Shown: one piece after another, positions 1-7,932 of the stretch
How the letters are laid out: each line of letters starts with the position of its first letter
Numbering within the stretch: position 1 is the first letter of the stretch
From: Streptomyces sp. 6-11-2
Lineage (GTDB): Bacteria; Actinomycetota; Actinomycetes; Streptomycetales; Streptomycetaceae
NCBI RefSeq assembly: GCF_006540305.1
Contig: NZ_BJOR01000001.1
Span: forward strand, 6,944,001-7,008,000
Length of the DNA: 64,000 nt
Direction of reading: 5' to 3'
Position numbers and translations under genes: made by a program
Notes under the pieces: model-generated
The model's input: the letters and a program-made list of their open reading frames with translations, nothing else
Databases searched by the model: none
What the model was told of the DNA's origin: nothing

Positions 1-1293
1 ACGACCGGTCACAAGGCGGCCGGAGCCGGAGGGCCGCGCAGCGCACGCCCGGACGCGGCGGGCGGCCTGACCGGTGAGTGGATCCCCCGCGCAGCCGACG
101 GCTCCGCGGAGACCGGGCGGACGCCCGGCGGGTGGCCCGTCCCGCCACCGGAGGCCGTCGGAGCGCTGGCCGACCGGCACCGGGCGGGCCTGAGCCTCGG
201 CCGGCTCGGCCGCTGGGACGAGGCGGCCGAGACGCACCGCGCGGTCGCCGGCGAGCGCGCGCGCCTCCTCGGTCCCGACCACCCCGACACCCTCGCCAGC
301 CGCTACGAACTCGCCTTCGGCCTCAGCCGCACCGGGCGCGCCGCCGAAGCGCTGCGCGAGTACAAGCAGGTGGCCGAGGCGCGGATCAGGGCCCTCGGCT
401 CCGACCACCCGGACACACTCGCCGTGCGCCAGGAGATGGCGTACGTGCTGGGCCGCCTGGGCCGCCACTTCGACGCGCACCAGGTGTACGCCGCGGTGCT
501 CGCCGCGCGCGAGCGCATCATGGGCCCGGACCACCCCGACACCCTGCGCTGCCGGCACAACCTCGCCTTCAGCCTCAGCCGGCTCGGCCGCCTGGACGAC
601 TCCTACCGCATGGCCTCCCAGGTCGCCGCCGCCCGCGCCCGGGTGCTCGGGCCGCAGCACCCCGACACTCTGGTCACCAGGTTCGAAGTCGCCTACGCGC
701 TCGGTCAGTTGGGGCGATGGGTAGAGGCCCTGGAGACCTACCGCGACGTCGCCGAAGCACGCGCCCGGGCACTCGGTGCCGACCACCCGGACACCCTGGC
801 CGCCCGCTACGAGGTCGGCATCAGCCTGGGCCGGCTCGGCCGCAGCGCGGAGGCGCTGCGGCTGTACCGCGCCCTGATCGACGACCGCACCCGGGTGCAC
901 GGCCCCGCGCACCCCGAGACCCTGCGCGCCCGCCACGGTTTCGGGGTCAACCTCGGCCGGCTCGGCCGCTGGGAGGAGGCCCTGGCCGAGTCCCGCGACG
1001 TGTGCGCGATCCGCGGGCGCGAGCTCGGCCCCGACCACCCCGACACCCTGGTCAGCCGCCGCGAGGTCGCGGTGAGCCTCGGCTGGCTCGGCCGCTGGGC
1101 CGACGCGCTCACCGAGTACCGCGCCGTGGCCGACGCCCGCGAGCGCGTCCTGGGCGCCGGCCACCCCGACACCCTCTCCAGCCGCACCGACGAGGCCCAC
1201 TGCCTGGAACAGCTCGGCCGCGGCGGGGAGGCCGTCGAGCTGTACCGCAGGGTCGCCGTCCTGCGCGGACAACGCGCGGCCGACGGGCCCTAG
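1..1293 (+). CDS. Tetratricopeptide-repeat protein, 3' part (5' end outside window)
   Basis: The frame is open from the first base, so only the C-terminal ~430 residues are present. They are almost entirely tandem 42-residue TPR units of the kinesin-light-chain/TPR_10 type, each opening with a motif like LGPDHPDTL and followed by LGRLGRW-type helices. Eight full units and one partial unit can be counted. Such repeats are protein-protein interaction scaffolds; in actinomycetes they often follow NTPase or protease-like N-terminal domains, but that part is not visible here. The TAG stop at 1291-1293 lies inside the target-site duplication of the adjacent IS481-type element. The target hexamer is regenerated, so the stop existed before the insertion and the protein was not shortened by it. 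Confidence 0.85.
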   Translation, partial: TTGHKAAGAGGPRSARPDAAGGLTGEWIPRAADGSAETGRTPGGWPVPPPEAVGALADRHRAGLSLGRLGRWDEAAETHRAVAGERARLLGPDHPDTLASRYELAFGLSRTGRAAEALREYKQVAEARIRALGSDHPDTLAVRQEMAYVLGRLGRHFDAHQVYAAVLAARERIMGPDHPDTLRCRHNLAFSLSRLGRLDDSYRMASQVAAARARVLGPQHPDTLVTRFEVAYALGQLGRWVEALETYRDVAEARARALGADHPDTLAARYEVGISLGRLGRSAEALRLYRALIDDRTRVHGPAHPETLRARHGFGVNLGRLGRWEEALAESRDVCAIRGRELGPDHPDTLVSRREVAVSLGWLGRWADALTEYRAVADARERVLGAGHPDTLSSRTDEAHCLEQLGRGGEAVELYRRVAVLRGQRAADGP

Positions 1294-1294
1294 G
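1289..1294. repeat. 6-bp target-site duplication CCTAGG (second copy 2347-2352)
   Basis: CCTAGG occurs directly outside both ends of the IS481-type element, at 1289-1294 and 2347-2352. IS481-family members are known to prefer NCTAGN targets and duplicate them. Each copy contains the palindrome CTAG, which gives a TAG stop on both strands. The left copy therefore supplies the stop codon of the TPR gene on the plus strand and of the transposase on the minus strand. Confidence 0.9.
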
Positions 1295-2246
1295 TGTATT
1301 GACCCGCAGCGTTGTTGACGCGGCTGATCGGTGGGTGGCCGCCGAGTGCGGTGTGGCAGCGGTGGTGGTTGTAGGTGTGGAGGAAGTCTGCCAGGGCTTC
1401 GGTTCGCTCGCGGTTGCTGGTGTAGGGCCGCAGGTAGGCCCATTCGTCGAGCAGGGTGCGGTTGAAGCGTTCGACCTTGCCGTTGGTCTGCGGCCGGTAG
1501 ACGCGTGTGTGTTTGCCGGCCGCGCCCAGGTCGGCAAGTGCCTGTCGCCAGGCGAAGCTCTTGCGGTAGGGCCAAGCGTTGTCGGTCAGAACCCGTTCGA
1601 TGCGGGTCATGCCGTGGGCGTGGAAGAACGCGGCTGCGCGGGTGAGGAAGGCGGCGCAGGTGGCGGCCTTTTCGTCCGGGTGGATCTCGCTGTAGGCCAG
1701 GCGGCTGTGGTCGTCGACGGCGGAGTGGACGTAGTCGTAGCCCATGCTGTTGCGGGTGGTGCGGCCGGCCTGGCGGCCCAGCACCCTGTGACCGCCGCCG
1801 TCGGGGATTCGGCCGAGTTTCTTGACGTCGACATGGAGCAGCTCGCCGGGTCGGTCGCGTTCATAGCGGCGGATGACCTGGCCGGTGGGCCGGTCCAGGA
1901 AGGCGAGTCGGTTCAGGCCGTGCCGGGTCAGGATGCGGTGCACGGTGGAGGCGGGCATGCCCAGGATCGGTCCGATGCGTGCCGGGCCCAGCTTGCGATC
2001 CCGCCGCAGCCTGCAGACGGCCGCCTCGGTGGTGGCTGCGGTCCGGTGTGGTGTCCTGCGGGGACGACTGGAGCGGTCGAGGAGTCCGCTCTCGCCCTCG
2101 GACCGCCAGCGCCGGATCCACTTGTGGGCGGTGGGGCGGGAGACACCCATCTCCGCAGCGACGTGGGCGACAGGACGGCCGGAACGGACACGTTCGACGA
2201 GCAGCCGCCTGCCGTGAACAGTCAGCCGGGCATTACGGTGGGACAC
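1290..2246 (-). CDS. IS481-family DDE transposase
   Basis: 318 residues from a GTG at 2246, chosen because GGAGG lies five bases upstream and the product then begins MSHRNARL, as in relatives; the frame stays open to 2285. The N-terminal helix-turn-helix region (AHVAAEMGVSRPTAHKW) binds the element ends. The integrase-like core shows the DDE residues in the contexts LLHVDVKK, VLTDNAWPY and NGKVERFN. The last Thr codon straddles the element border, and the TAG stop at 1292-1290 lies wholly in the duplicated target. The element therefore carries no stop codon of its own and depends on CTAG targeting. Confidence 0.93.
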   Translation of the reverse strand: MSHRNARLTVHGRRLLVERVRSGRPVAHVAAEMGVSRPTAHKWIRRWRSEGESGLLDRSSRPRRTPHRTAATTEAAVCRLRRDRKLGPARIGPILGMPASTVHRILTRHGLNRLAFLDRPTGQVIRRYERDRPGELLHVDVKKLGRIPDGGGHRVLGRQAGRTTRNSMGYDYVHSAVDDHSRLAYSEIHPDEKAATCAAFLTRAAAFFHAHGMTRIERVLTDNAWPYRKSFAWRQALADLGAAGKHTRVYRPQTNGKVERFNRTLLDEWAYLRPYTSNRERTEALADFLHTYNHHRCHTALGGHPPISRVNNAAGQYT

Positions 2247-2346
2247 GAAGGCCTCCGTGCGGTGAAGATTCGACACCTCCACCACACACGGAGGCCTTCG
2301 CCACGATCAAGACCAGATCGCGTTAACAACGCTCGTGGTCAATACA
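1295..2346 (-). mobile_element. Intact IS481-family insertion sequence, 1052 bp
   Basis: The ends are imperfect inverted repeats starting TGTATTGACC and continuing for about 27 bases with a few mismatches (1295 onward, and the reverse complement ending at 2346). Both ends are bounded by the direct repeat CCTAGG. The only gene is one DDE transposase read leftward, with no frameshift. The element sits between a TPR gene stop codon and a MITE-like repeat, so it inserted at the junction of the two. Intact ends, target duplication and open frame suggest a fairly recent insertion. Confidence 0.9.
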
Positions 2347-2350
2347 CCTA

Positions 2351-2538
2351 GGGTCTCTCGTTTGGATCATGCCGGGCTCGCGGGCCCTGGCGCCGTTCCC
2401 CCAAGCTCTTCGAGCTGGGGGTACCCCCAGCCGCGTTGTCGTCCGTCGGCAGGGCTCCGCCCTGTCGCCCTCCTCCGCCGTGCGATGCACGGCACCGGAC
2501 CCCGCTCCCTGATCCGGCCTGATCCAAACGAAAGACCC
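2351..2538. repeat. MITE-like element with 19-bp terminal inverted repeats
   Basis: The left end GGGTCTCTCGTTTGGATCA (2351-2369) and the reverse complement of the right end, GGGTCTTTCGTTTGGATCA (2538-2520), differ at one base. The 188-bp interior has no coding frame. It contains a smaller palindromic repeat at about 2396-2432 (CCCCCAAGCTCTT, then GAGCTGGGGG) that recurs inside a broken gene near 55.67 kb. This looks like a non-autonomous miniature element. It abuts the TPR gene stop codon and was itself bordered later by the IS481-type insertion. Confidence 0.75.
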
Positions 2539-2678
2539 CAGTTGTGCTGTGACCGGAAAGGTTCACCGCGGCGAGAGTGACGGTCCCCTGTTGTGGCGCT
2601 GGAACGTCCCTCAACAGCTGGTCTACGACTGGCCGATGGGATGTGCGAGGTTCAGGATCAGGTGGTGACCCATCGCTC

Positions 2679-2816
2679 TCACGCCTTGAGGCCGAATATC
2701 ACCAGCACAACCAACACCATGAACAACGCCCAGCCGAGAGCCAGGGCAACCCCCACATACCCGATCCACCGGCTGACCGTGGCGATTACAGGCTCGTCAT
2801 TGTCCGGGTTCTTCAC
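2679..2816 (-). CDS. Small single-pass membrane protein, 45 aa
   Basis: A short frame read leftward from a GTG preceded by GGGAGGGG at four bases. It encodes a charged start (MKNPDNDEP) followed by one strongly hydrophobic helix (GYVGVALALGWALF and on to LVVLVIFGL) ending in LKA. The good ribosome site, acidic N-terminus and clean membrane segment argue for a real small gene. No family recognised; function unknown. The plus-strand readings over the same bases look non-coding. Confidence 0.5.
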   Translation of the reverse strand: MKNPDNDEPVIATVSRWIGYVGVALALGWALFMVLVVLVIFGLKA

Positions 2817-3102
2817 GATCCCCTCCCAGCGCAGAGGCTACCCGCGTGTCCCGAACTCTTGCGCGGCACGTCCGGCAGCAGGCCCAGCACCAACTACCCC
2901 GCCCGCGGCCTTGGTTCGCCCCGCGCGGATCCGGCCCATGGCCACCTCGAGCGCTTCCCGGCAACGGCCGGGATCTAGGCTGTGACCTGCGACCGCCGGC
3001 TTTTCGTAAGACCACACAATTCACGATGATCGACGGTGGACGTACCCGTCTCCACACCTGCCCCAACCAGCAAATTCACGATCTACAGCGGGAGTGCTAA
3101 GC

Positions 3103-3672
3103 GTGGCCCTGGCCCGAACAGGCCGTGTTTCAGCAGCCGTCACCGCCCTCGCGGTGACGGTTCTGACCGTCTCAGGATGCAGCGGACAGCAAGAAGACGC
3201 CGATCTGTCGGGAACTTCCGCCACCCCGACGCACACCACCACATCGGCAAGCCGCCCCGAGGGGGTGAGCACGACAGAAGACGCATCGCCTGAGCAAACG
3301 CCGGCAGTCTCCTCGATGTCTCCTGATCTTCCTCCCGCCGTAGCGACAGCGCCTGCCGCTGCGCCGACGAGAGACGGAGACACCAAGGTCTACACGTTCG
3401 GCGACATTGAGATTCGGCTCACCCCGAACGAACTCGGCGTCTACACCGCCATCCACATCCCCAACCTGTCGCGAAGGGCCATGTACTTCTCTGTCACAGT
3501 GCGCGTGACAGGGCCGCACGGATACGAGGTGACGATGAAACGCTCCTTCCCCAGCGTGCTGCCAGGGGACTCAGCGCGGGAAGCGGGACTTCTCATTGAC
3601 AAAGACGAAGCTCCGGTACCAGCCGACCCCGTAGCAGAGATCGTCACATTCGAGCAGACCAACAACGGATAA
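3103..3672 (+). CDS. Putative secreted lipoprotein, 189 aa
   Basis: Start GTG 3103 is preferred over the upstream GTG 3094 because GCGGGAG ends about nine bases before it. The N-terminus is a lipoprotein signal: a basic stretch, a hydrophobic core and the lipobox LTVSGC with Cys26. A Thr/Ser/Pro-rich linker of about 65 residues follows. The C-terminal ~95-residue globular part (from KVYTFGDIEIRL) has alternating hydrophobic strands like Ig-fold DUF4352-type domains, though I cannot confirm the family. It is predicted to sit on the outer face of the membrane. It is less GC-extreme than its neighbours. Function unknown. Confidence 0.75.
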   Translation: MALARTGRVSAAVTALAVTVLTVSGCSGQQEDADLSGTSATPTHTTTSASRPEGVSTTEDASPEQTPAVSSMSPDLPPAVATAPAAAPTRDGDTKVYTFGDIEIRLTPNELGVYTAIHIPNLSRRAMYFSVTVRVTGPHGYEVTMKRSFPSVLPGDSAREAGLLIDKDEAPVPADPVAEIVTFEQTNNG

Positions 3673-4401
3673 ATAACCCTCTGCCAAGGCCAAGTAACCG
3701 TGGTGCTCCTCAGCACAGACGAGGCTGCGGCCGCCATCGGGACGGAGCGAGGTCCGCGTCAAGACCCTCAACCTGGCTCCGTCATTGCACCCGACATCGA
3801 CCAACAACGACAGAAGCCCACGGCGTCCGAGCTGGTCAGAGCCGTGGGCTTCTTCTGTCCTGCTGGTCAGCCGGACCGCTGGACCGACCCCAGCACTGCT
3901 GGGTTACGGACTATGTGCGCTCGTGGCACTTCTATGCCGTCGCGCCACTCGCTCCAACCGTGACGAACCGTCTCAGGCCGTGTGCGAGAGGATGATGGCT
4001 GTGGTGAGTTCCTTGCTGGTTGCTGGTCGTCAGATGGTGGCCGGCATCTGTGAAGGCATCGTTGGCGCGGCCTGCTTCGCCTTGACGACGGGTGCAGCAG
4101 TACCGGGCTGAGTCCAGCGTTTTCATATGCTCCCCGACATCCATTGGTCATTCACGGAGTCGATCAACGATGGGATTGAGCCAACGTCGGGCCCCGGCCG
4201 GAGCCGTCGTCATCTGGGGCCGCATCAGGCAACGTTCGCCCTGTCGACCACGGCTTGTAGCCGCTCGTCGCTCGCGTGGCGCACAGCGGTGGACCGGGCA
4301 GCGACGGCGTCCGGTACGCGAGTGCCGCGGCGACCTGGCCGCGCTCGTCGTGGCTGGCCTCCTCCGGGTCGGCGCACCGGGTCAGGCATCGGGCGTGGGA
4401 C
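3673..4401. other. Gene-poor stretch between lipoprotein gene and transposase remnant
   Basis: No convincing gene. Short frames on both strands have no recognisable products. The stretch holds the hairpin listed at 3809-3860. Its right part (about 4160-4401) runs up to the break point of the truncated IS630 transposase, so it is probably unrelated DNA joined there by a deletion or insertion. Confidence 0.4.
3809..3860. terminator. Long hairpin, probable terminator
   Basis: ACAGAAGCCCACGGC is followed after 16 bases by GCCGTGGGCTTCTTCTGT, a near-perfect stem with one 3-base bulge. It lies about 140 bases past the lipoprotein stop and has no U-tract, as is common for actinomycete terminators. 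Confidence 0.55.
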
Positions 4402-4701
4402 GATGACCTGCTCGACGTCGGCGTCGGTGATCTTCCGCGGGACCCCGGGCCGCGGCTCGTCGGACAGGCCGTCCAGGCCGCGTTCGAGGAACCGGCGCCG
4501 CCACGTGCGGACCGAGTCCGGAGAGATGCGCAGCCGGCGGGACACCTCCATGATCGAGTGCCCGTCGGCGCACTCCAGCACGATCCGCGACCGTTGAGCC
4601 AGGGCCTGGGCCGTCGTGCGGCGACGCACCCAGCCCTCCAGCACGGCCCGCTGGGCATCGGTCAACGACAACGGCGGAATCTTCGGACCCGGACGACTCA
4701 T
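4402..4701 (-). pseudogene. Truncated IS630-family transposase (N-terminal part)
   Basis: From ATG 4701 leftward the frame gives an IS630-type start (MSRPGPKIPPLSLTDAQRAV). A helix-turn-helix and the hinge LDGLSDEPRPG follow, then ITDADVEQVIV. After about 100 residues the similarity stops near 4402. The frame runs on to 4225 with Arg/Pro-rich, non-homologous sequence, and the whole DDE catalytic half is missing. Only one transposon end could survive, on the right side before 4736. An intact but different IS630 element begins 36 bases beyond its start codon. Confidence 0.8.
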
Positions 4702-4737
4702 ACCGAACCAACGGCAAATCTCCGACTCAGGTCACTA

Positions 4738-6158
4738 GTGTGATGCGCCTGAAATGGTGGCTCTAAGTCTGTAGGCTAATTTCATGGCGTCTCGGGGTCC
4801 TCGTGCAGTCGAAGTCGTGCTGTCTGCCGAGGAGCGTGCGGAGTTGGCACGTTGGGCGGGTGGCGCGGTGTCGGCCCGTGTGGCGGAGCGGGCCCGGATC
4901 ATTCTGGCCTGTGCGGAAGGTGTCTCAAATACCGGTGTAGCAGCGGACTTCGGGGTATCCACGGAGACAGTGCGCAAGTGGCGCTCGCGATTCGTAGCCC
5001 GGCGGATGGCTGGCCTGGTGGACGAGCCGCGGCCGGGCCGGCGCAAGCCGGAGCTGGTGCTTTCCGAGGCCGAGCGGGCAGAGCTGACGCGCTGGGCGCG
5101 GCGGGCCAAGACCGCGCAGTTCCTGGCGCTGCGGGCGAGGATCGTGCTGCGGTGCGCGGAAGGCGGGTCGAACAAGGAGGTCGCCGCCGAACTCGGTGTG
5201 TCGCACGGAACGGTTAACCGCTGGCGGTCGAGGTTCATCCGCTTGAGGCTGGACGGGCTGAGCGATGAGCCGCGTCCCGGCAGGCCGCCCTCGATTCTGC
5301 TGGACCAGGTCGAGGATGTGCTCACGGCGACGTTGGAGTCCACCCCGGGCAAGGACACGCACTGGTCGCGGGCCTCGATGGCGAAGCACTCTGGGCTGTC
5401 GAAGTCCACCATCGGGCGGATCTGGAAGAGGTTCGACCTCAAGCCTCATCTCCAGGACGCGTTCAAGCTCTCCACCGACCCGCAGTTCATCGCGAAGGTC
5501 GTCGACGTCGTCGGCCTGTATCACCATCCGCCCGAGAAAGCGGTAGTGCTGTGCGTGGACGAGAAGAGCCAAATCCAGGCGCTGGACCGGTCTCAGCCGG
5601 TGCTGCCGATGATGCCGGGCATGCCCGAGCGGCGCACCCACGATTACTACCGCCACGGCATCACCAGTCTGTTCGCTGCCTTCAACATCGCCGATGGCAG
5701 CGTCATATCGGAGCTGCACCGCCGTCACCGGGCCATCGAGTTCAAGAAGTTCCTTGTCACGATCGACAAGGCCGTGCCCGCCAGCCTCGACGTCCACCTG
5801 GTCTGTGACAATTACGCCACCCACAACACCGCCGAGATCAAGACGTGGCTCGGAAAACACCCCCGCTTCCACGTCCACTTCACCCCCACCGGCTCCTCGT
5901 GGATGAACCAGGTCGAGCGGTGGTTCGGCCTGCTGACGGACAAGCTCATCCGCCGCGGCGTGCACACCTCCGTGAAGGCACTGGAGCAAGACATCAGGGC
6001 CTGGATCGACTCATGGAACGAGAACCCCAGGCCCTTCACCTGGACCAAGACCGCCGACGAGATCCTCAACTCCCTCGCCGACTACCTCACCAAGGTCACT
6101 CCGCCAGCCACCGAGAACCAGCGAGAGACTTAAGGTTGTGATTTCGGGCGCATCACAC
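4738..6158 (+). mobile_element. Intact IS630-family insertion sequence, 1421 bp
   Basis: Terminal inverted repeats start GTGTGATGCGCC at 4738 and as the reverse complement ending at 6158. Further matches run into GAAAT and TAAGTCT. Both ends are flanked by TA (4736-4737 and 6159-6160), the duplication expected for the IS630/Tc1-mariner group. One full-length transposase gene fills the element. It lies between the IS630 remnant and the FAD oxidoreductase gene. Confidence 0.9.
4784..6133 (+). CDS. IS630-family transposase with duplicated N-terminal HTH domain
   Basis: 449 residues, about 90 longer than usual for this family. The extra length is an N-terminal duplication: residues ~11-88 and ~91-168 are two related helix-turn-helix/hinge modules, each running from LSxxERAEL to DEPRPGR (WRSRFVARRMAGLVDEPRPG and WRSRFIRLRLDGLSDEPRPG). 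The catalytic part follows, with DDE-type residues in CVDEKSQIQ, LVCDNYATHN and SWMNQVERWF. The frame is open and the element ends are intact, so it may be active. The two modules have diverged, so the duplication is not brand new. Confidence 0.92.
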   Translation: MASRGPRAVEVVLSAEERAELARWAGGAVSARVAERARIILACAEGVSNTGVAADFGVSTETVRKWRSRFVARRMAGLVDEPRPGRRKPELVLSEAERAELTRWARRAKTAQFLALRARIVLRCAEGGSNKEVAAELGVSHGTVNRWRSRFIRLRLDGLSDEPRPGRPPSILLDQVEDVLTATLESTPGKDTHWSRASMAKHSGLSKSTIGRIWKRFDLKPHLQDAFKLSTDPQFIAKVVDVVGLYHHPPEKAVVLCVDEKSQIQALDRSQPVLPMMPGMPERRTHDYYRHGITSLFAAFNIADGSVISELHRRHRAIEFKKFLVTIDKAVPASLDVHLVCDNYATHNTAEIKTWLGKHPRFHVHFTPTGSSWMNQVERWFGLLTDKLIRRGVHTSVKALEQDIRAWIDSWNENPRPFTWTKTADEILNSLADYLTKVTPPATENQRET

Positions 6159-6230
6159 TAGGTCTGCCGTCCCGGATCCGCAGCGGGCCATGCCCTGGCC
6201 GAAGTGGATCACCGCGTGTTACGAAGGACC

Positions 6231-7799
6231 ATGAGCGCACACGAGGGACACGGGACGTACGACGTCGTCATCGTCGGCGGCGGGCACAACGGACTGGTCG
6301 CCGCCGCCTACCTGGCCCGGGCCGGACGGTCGGTGCTCGTGCTGGAGCGGCTGGACCACACCGGGGGCGCCGCCGTCTCCACCCGGCCGTTCGCCGGCGT
6401 GGACGCACGGCTGTCCCGCTACTCCTACCTGGTCAGCCTGCTGCCCCGGAAGATCGTCCAGGACCTGGGCCTGGACTTCCGGCTGCGTACCCGCACGATC
6501 TCCTCGTACACGCCCGTCGAACGCGCGGGGCGGCCCACCGGACTGCTCGTGGGCGGCGGCGAGGAGCGGACCCGCGAGGCGTTCGCCCGGCTCACCGGCT
6601 CCGACCGCGAGTGGGAGGCCTGGCAGTGCTTCTACGCAATGACCGGCCGCCTCGCCCGCAGGGTCTTCCCCACGCTCACCGAGCCGCTGCCCACCCGCGA
6701 GGAACTGCGCCGCCGCGTCGACGACGAGGATGCCTGGCGGATCCTGTTCGAGGAGCCGATCGGCGTCGCCGTCGAGGACCGCTTCGCCGACGACCTCGTA
6801 CGCGGAGTGGTCCTCACCGACGCCCTCATCGGCACCTTCGCCGACGCCCACGACCCGTCCCTGGCACAGAACCGCTGCTTCCTGTACCACGTGATCGGCG
6901 GCGGCACCGGCGACTGGGACGTACCGGTCGGCGGCATGGGTGCCCTGACCGATGCCCTCGCCGCCGCGGCCCGCCGGGCCGGCGCCGTCATCGCCACCGG
7001 CCACGAGGTGGCCCGGGTGGCGAGCGACGGGCGCGCCGCGGAGGTCACGTACCGTACCCGCGACGGCGAGGCCACCGTCGGCGCCCGGCACGTGCTGGTG
7101 AACGCCTCCCCGCAGGTCCTGGCCGCGCTGACCGGCGAGGAGCCGCCGGAGCCCGCCGAGGGCGCCCAGCTGAAGGTGAACATGCTGCTCAAGCGGCTGC
7201 CCAGGCTCCGCGACACCGCCGTCGACCCGCGCGAGGCCTTCGCCGGGACCTTCCACATCGCCGAGGGGTACCGGCAGCTCGCCGACGCCCACGCGCGGGC
7301 CGCCGCGGGCGAGCTGCCCGCCGCGCCGCCCTCCGAGATCTACTGCCACTCCCTGACCGACCCGACCATCCTCGGCCCCGACCTGATCGAACAGGGCTAC
7401 CAGACGCTCACCCTGTTCGGCCTGCACACGCCCGCCCGGCTCTTCGCCCGGGACAACGACGCCGTACGCGGGGAGCTGCTGCAGTCGACCCTCGCGCAGC
7501 TCGACGCGCACCTCGCCGAACCGCTCGCCGACTGCCTGGCCACCGACGCCGACGGACGGCCCTGCATCGAGGCGAAGACCCCGCTGGACCTGGAGCGGGA
7601 CCTGGGCCTGCCCGGCGGCAACATCTTCCACCGGGCGTTGAGCTGGCCATACGCCCAGGAGGGCACCGGCCGCTGGGGCGTGGAGACCCGGCACGCCAAC
7701 GTGCTGCTGTGCGGCGCGGGCGCGGTGCGCGGCGGCGGGGTCAGCGGAGTGCCCGGGCACAACGCCGCCATGGCGGTGCTCGAAGGCCGGGACGCCTGA
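6231..7799 (+). CDS. FAD-dependent oxidoreductase, phytoene desaturase/PYROXD2-like
   Basis: 522 residues from ATG 6231, chosen for the AAGGAC site seven to eight bases upstream. The N-terminal dinucleotide fold VVIVGGGHNGLVAAAYLARAG and VLVLERLDHTGG mark an FAD-binding amine-oxidase/phytoene-desaturase-type enzyme. The C-terminal FAD contact LLCGAGAVRGGGVSGVPGHN is typical of the PYROXD2-like subgroup. Substrate unknown. No carotenoid genes adjoin it, so a carotenoid role is not supported. It converges on the kinase gene that ends at 7933. Confidence 0.85.
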   Translation: MSAHEGHGTYDVVIVGGGHNGLVAAAYLARAGRSVLVLERLDHTGGAAVSTRPFAGVDARLSRYSYLVSLLPRKIVQDLGLDFRLRTRTISSYTPVERAGRPTGLLVGGGEERTREAFARLTGSDREWEAWQCFYAMTGRLARRVFPTLTEPLPTREELRRRVDDEDAWRILFEEPIGVAVEDRFADDLVRGVVLTDALIGTFADAHDPSLAQNRCFLYHVIGGGTGDWDVPVGGMGALTDALAAAARRAGAVIATGHEVARVASDGRAAEVTYRTRDGEATVGARHVLVNASPQVLAALTGEEPPEPAEGAQLKVNMLLKRLPRLRDTAVDPREAFAGTFHIAEGYRQLADAHARAAAGELPAAPPSEIYCHSLTDPTILGPDLIEQGYQTLTLFGLHTPARLFARDNDAVRGELLQSTLAQLDAHLAEPLADCLATDADGRPCIEAKTPLDLERDLGLPGGNIFHRALSWPYAQEGTGRWGVETRHANVLLCGAGAVRGGGVSGVPGHNAAMAVLEGRDA

Positions 7800-7932
7800 G
7801 GACGCGGCGCCCCTCGCCCTCGCACACCCGGTGCGGTGGGGACCGGCGCTTCCGCGTCCCCGCCCGGTGGAGAGCGGCGTCCCGTGCCCCGCACCGTGGA
7901 GACCCGCTCCCGCACACCCGCACCCCCCTCCG

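Noticed and set aside
3932..4144. 64-70 codon minus-strand frame with GGGGAG before an ATG
   Set aside because: The product (His/Ser/Thr-rich) matches no family, the ribosome site spacing is poor, and it lies in a region rearranged by transposons.
6231..7799. Carotenoid pathway role for the FAD oxidoreductase
   Set aside because: It resembles the PYROXD2 branch, and no phytoene synthase or other carotenoid gene is near.
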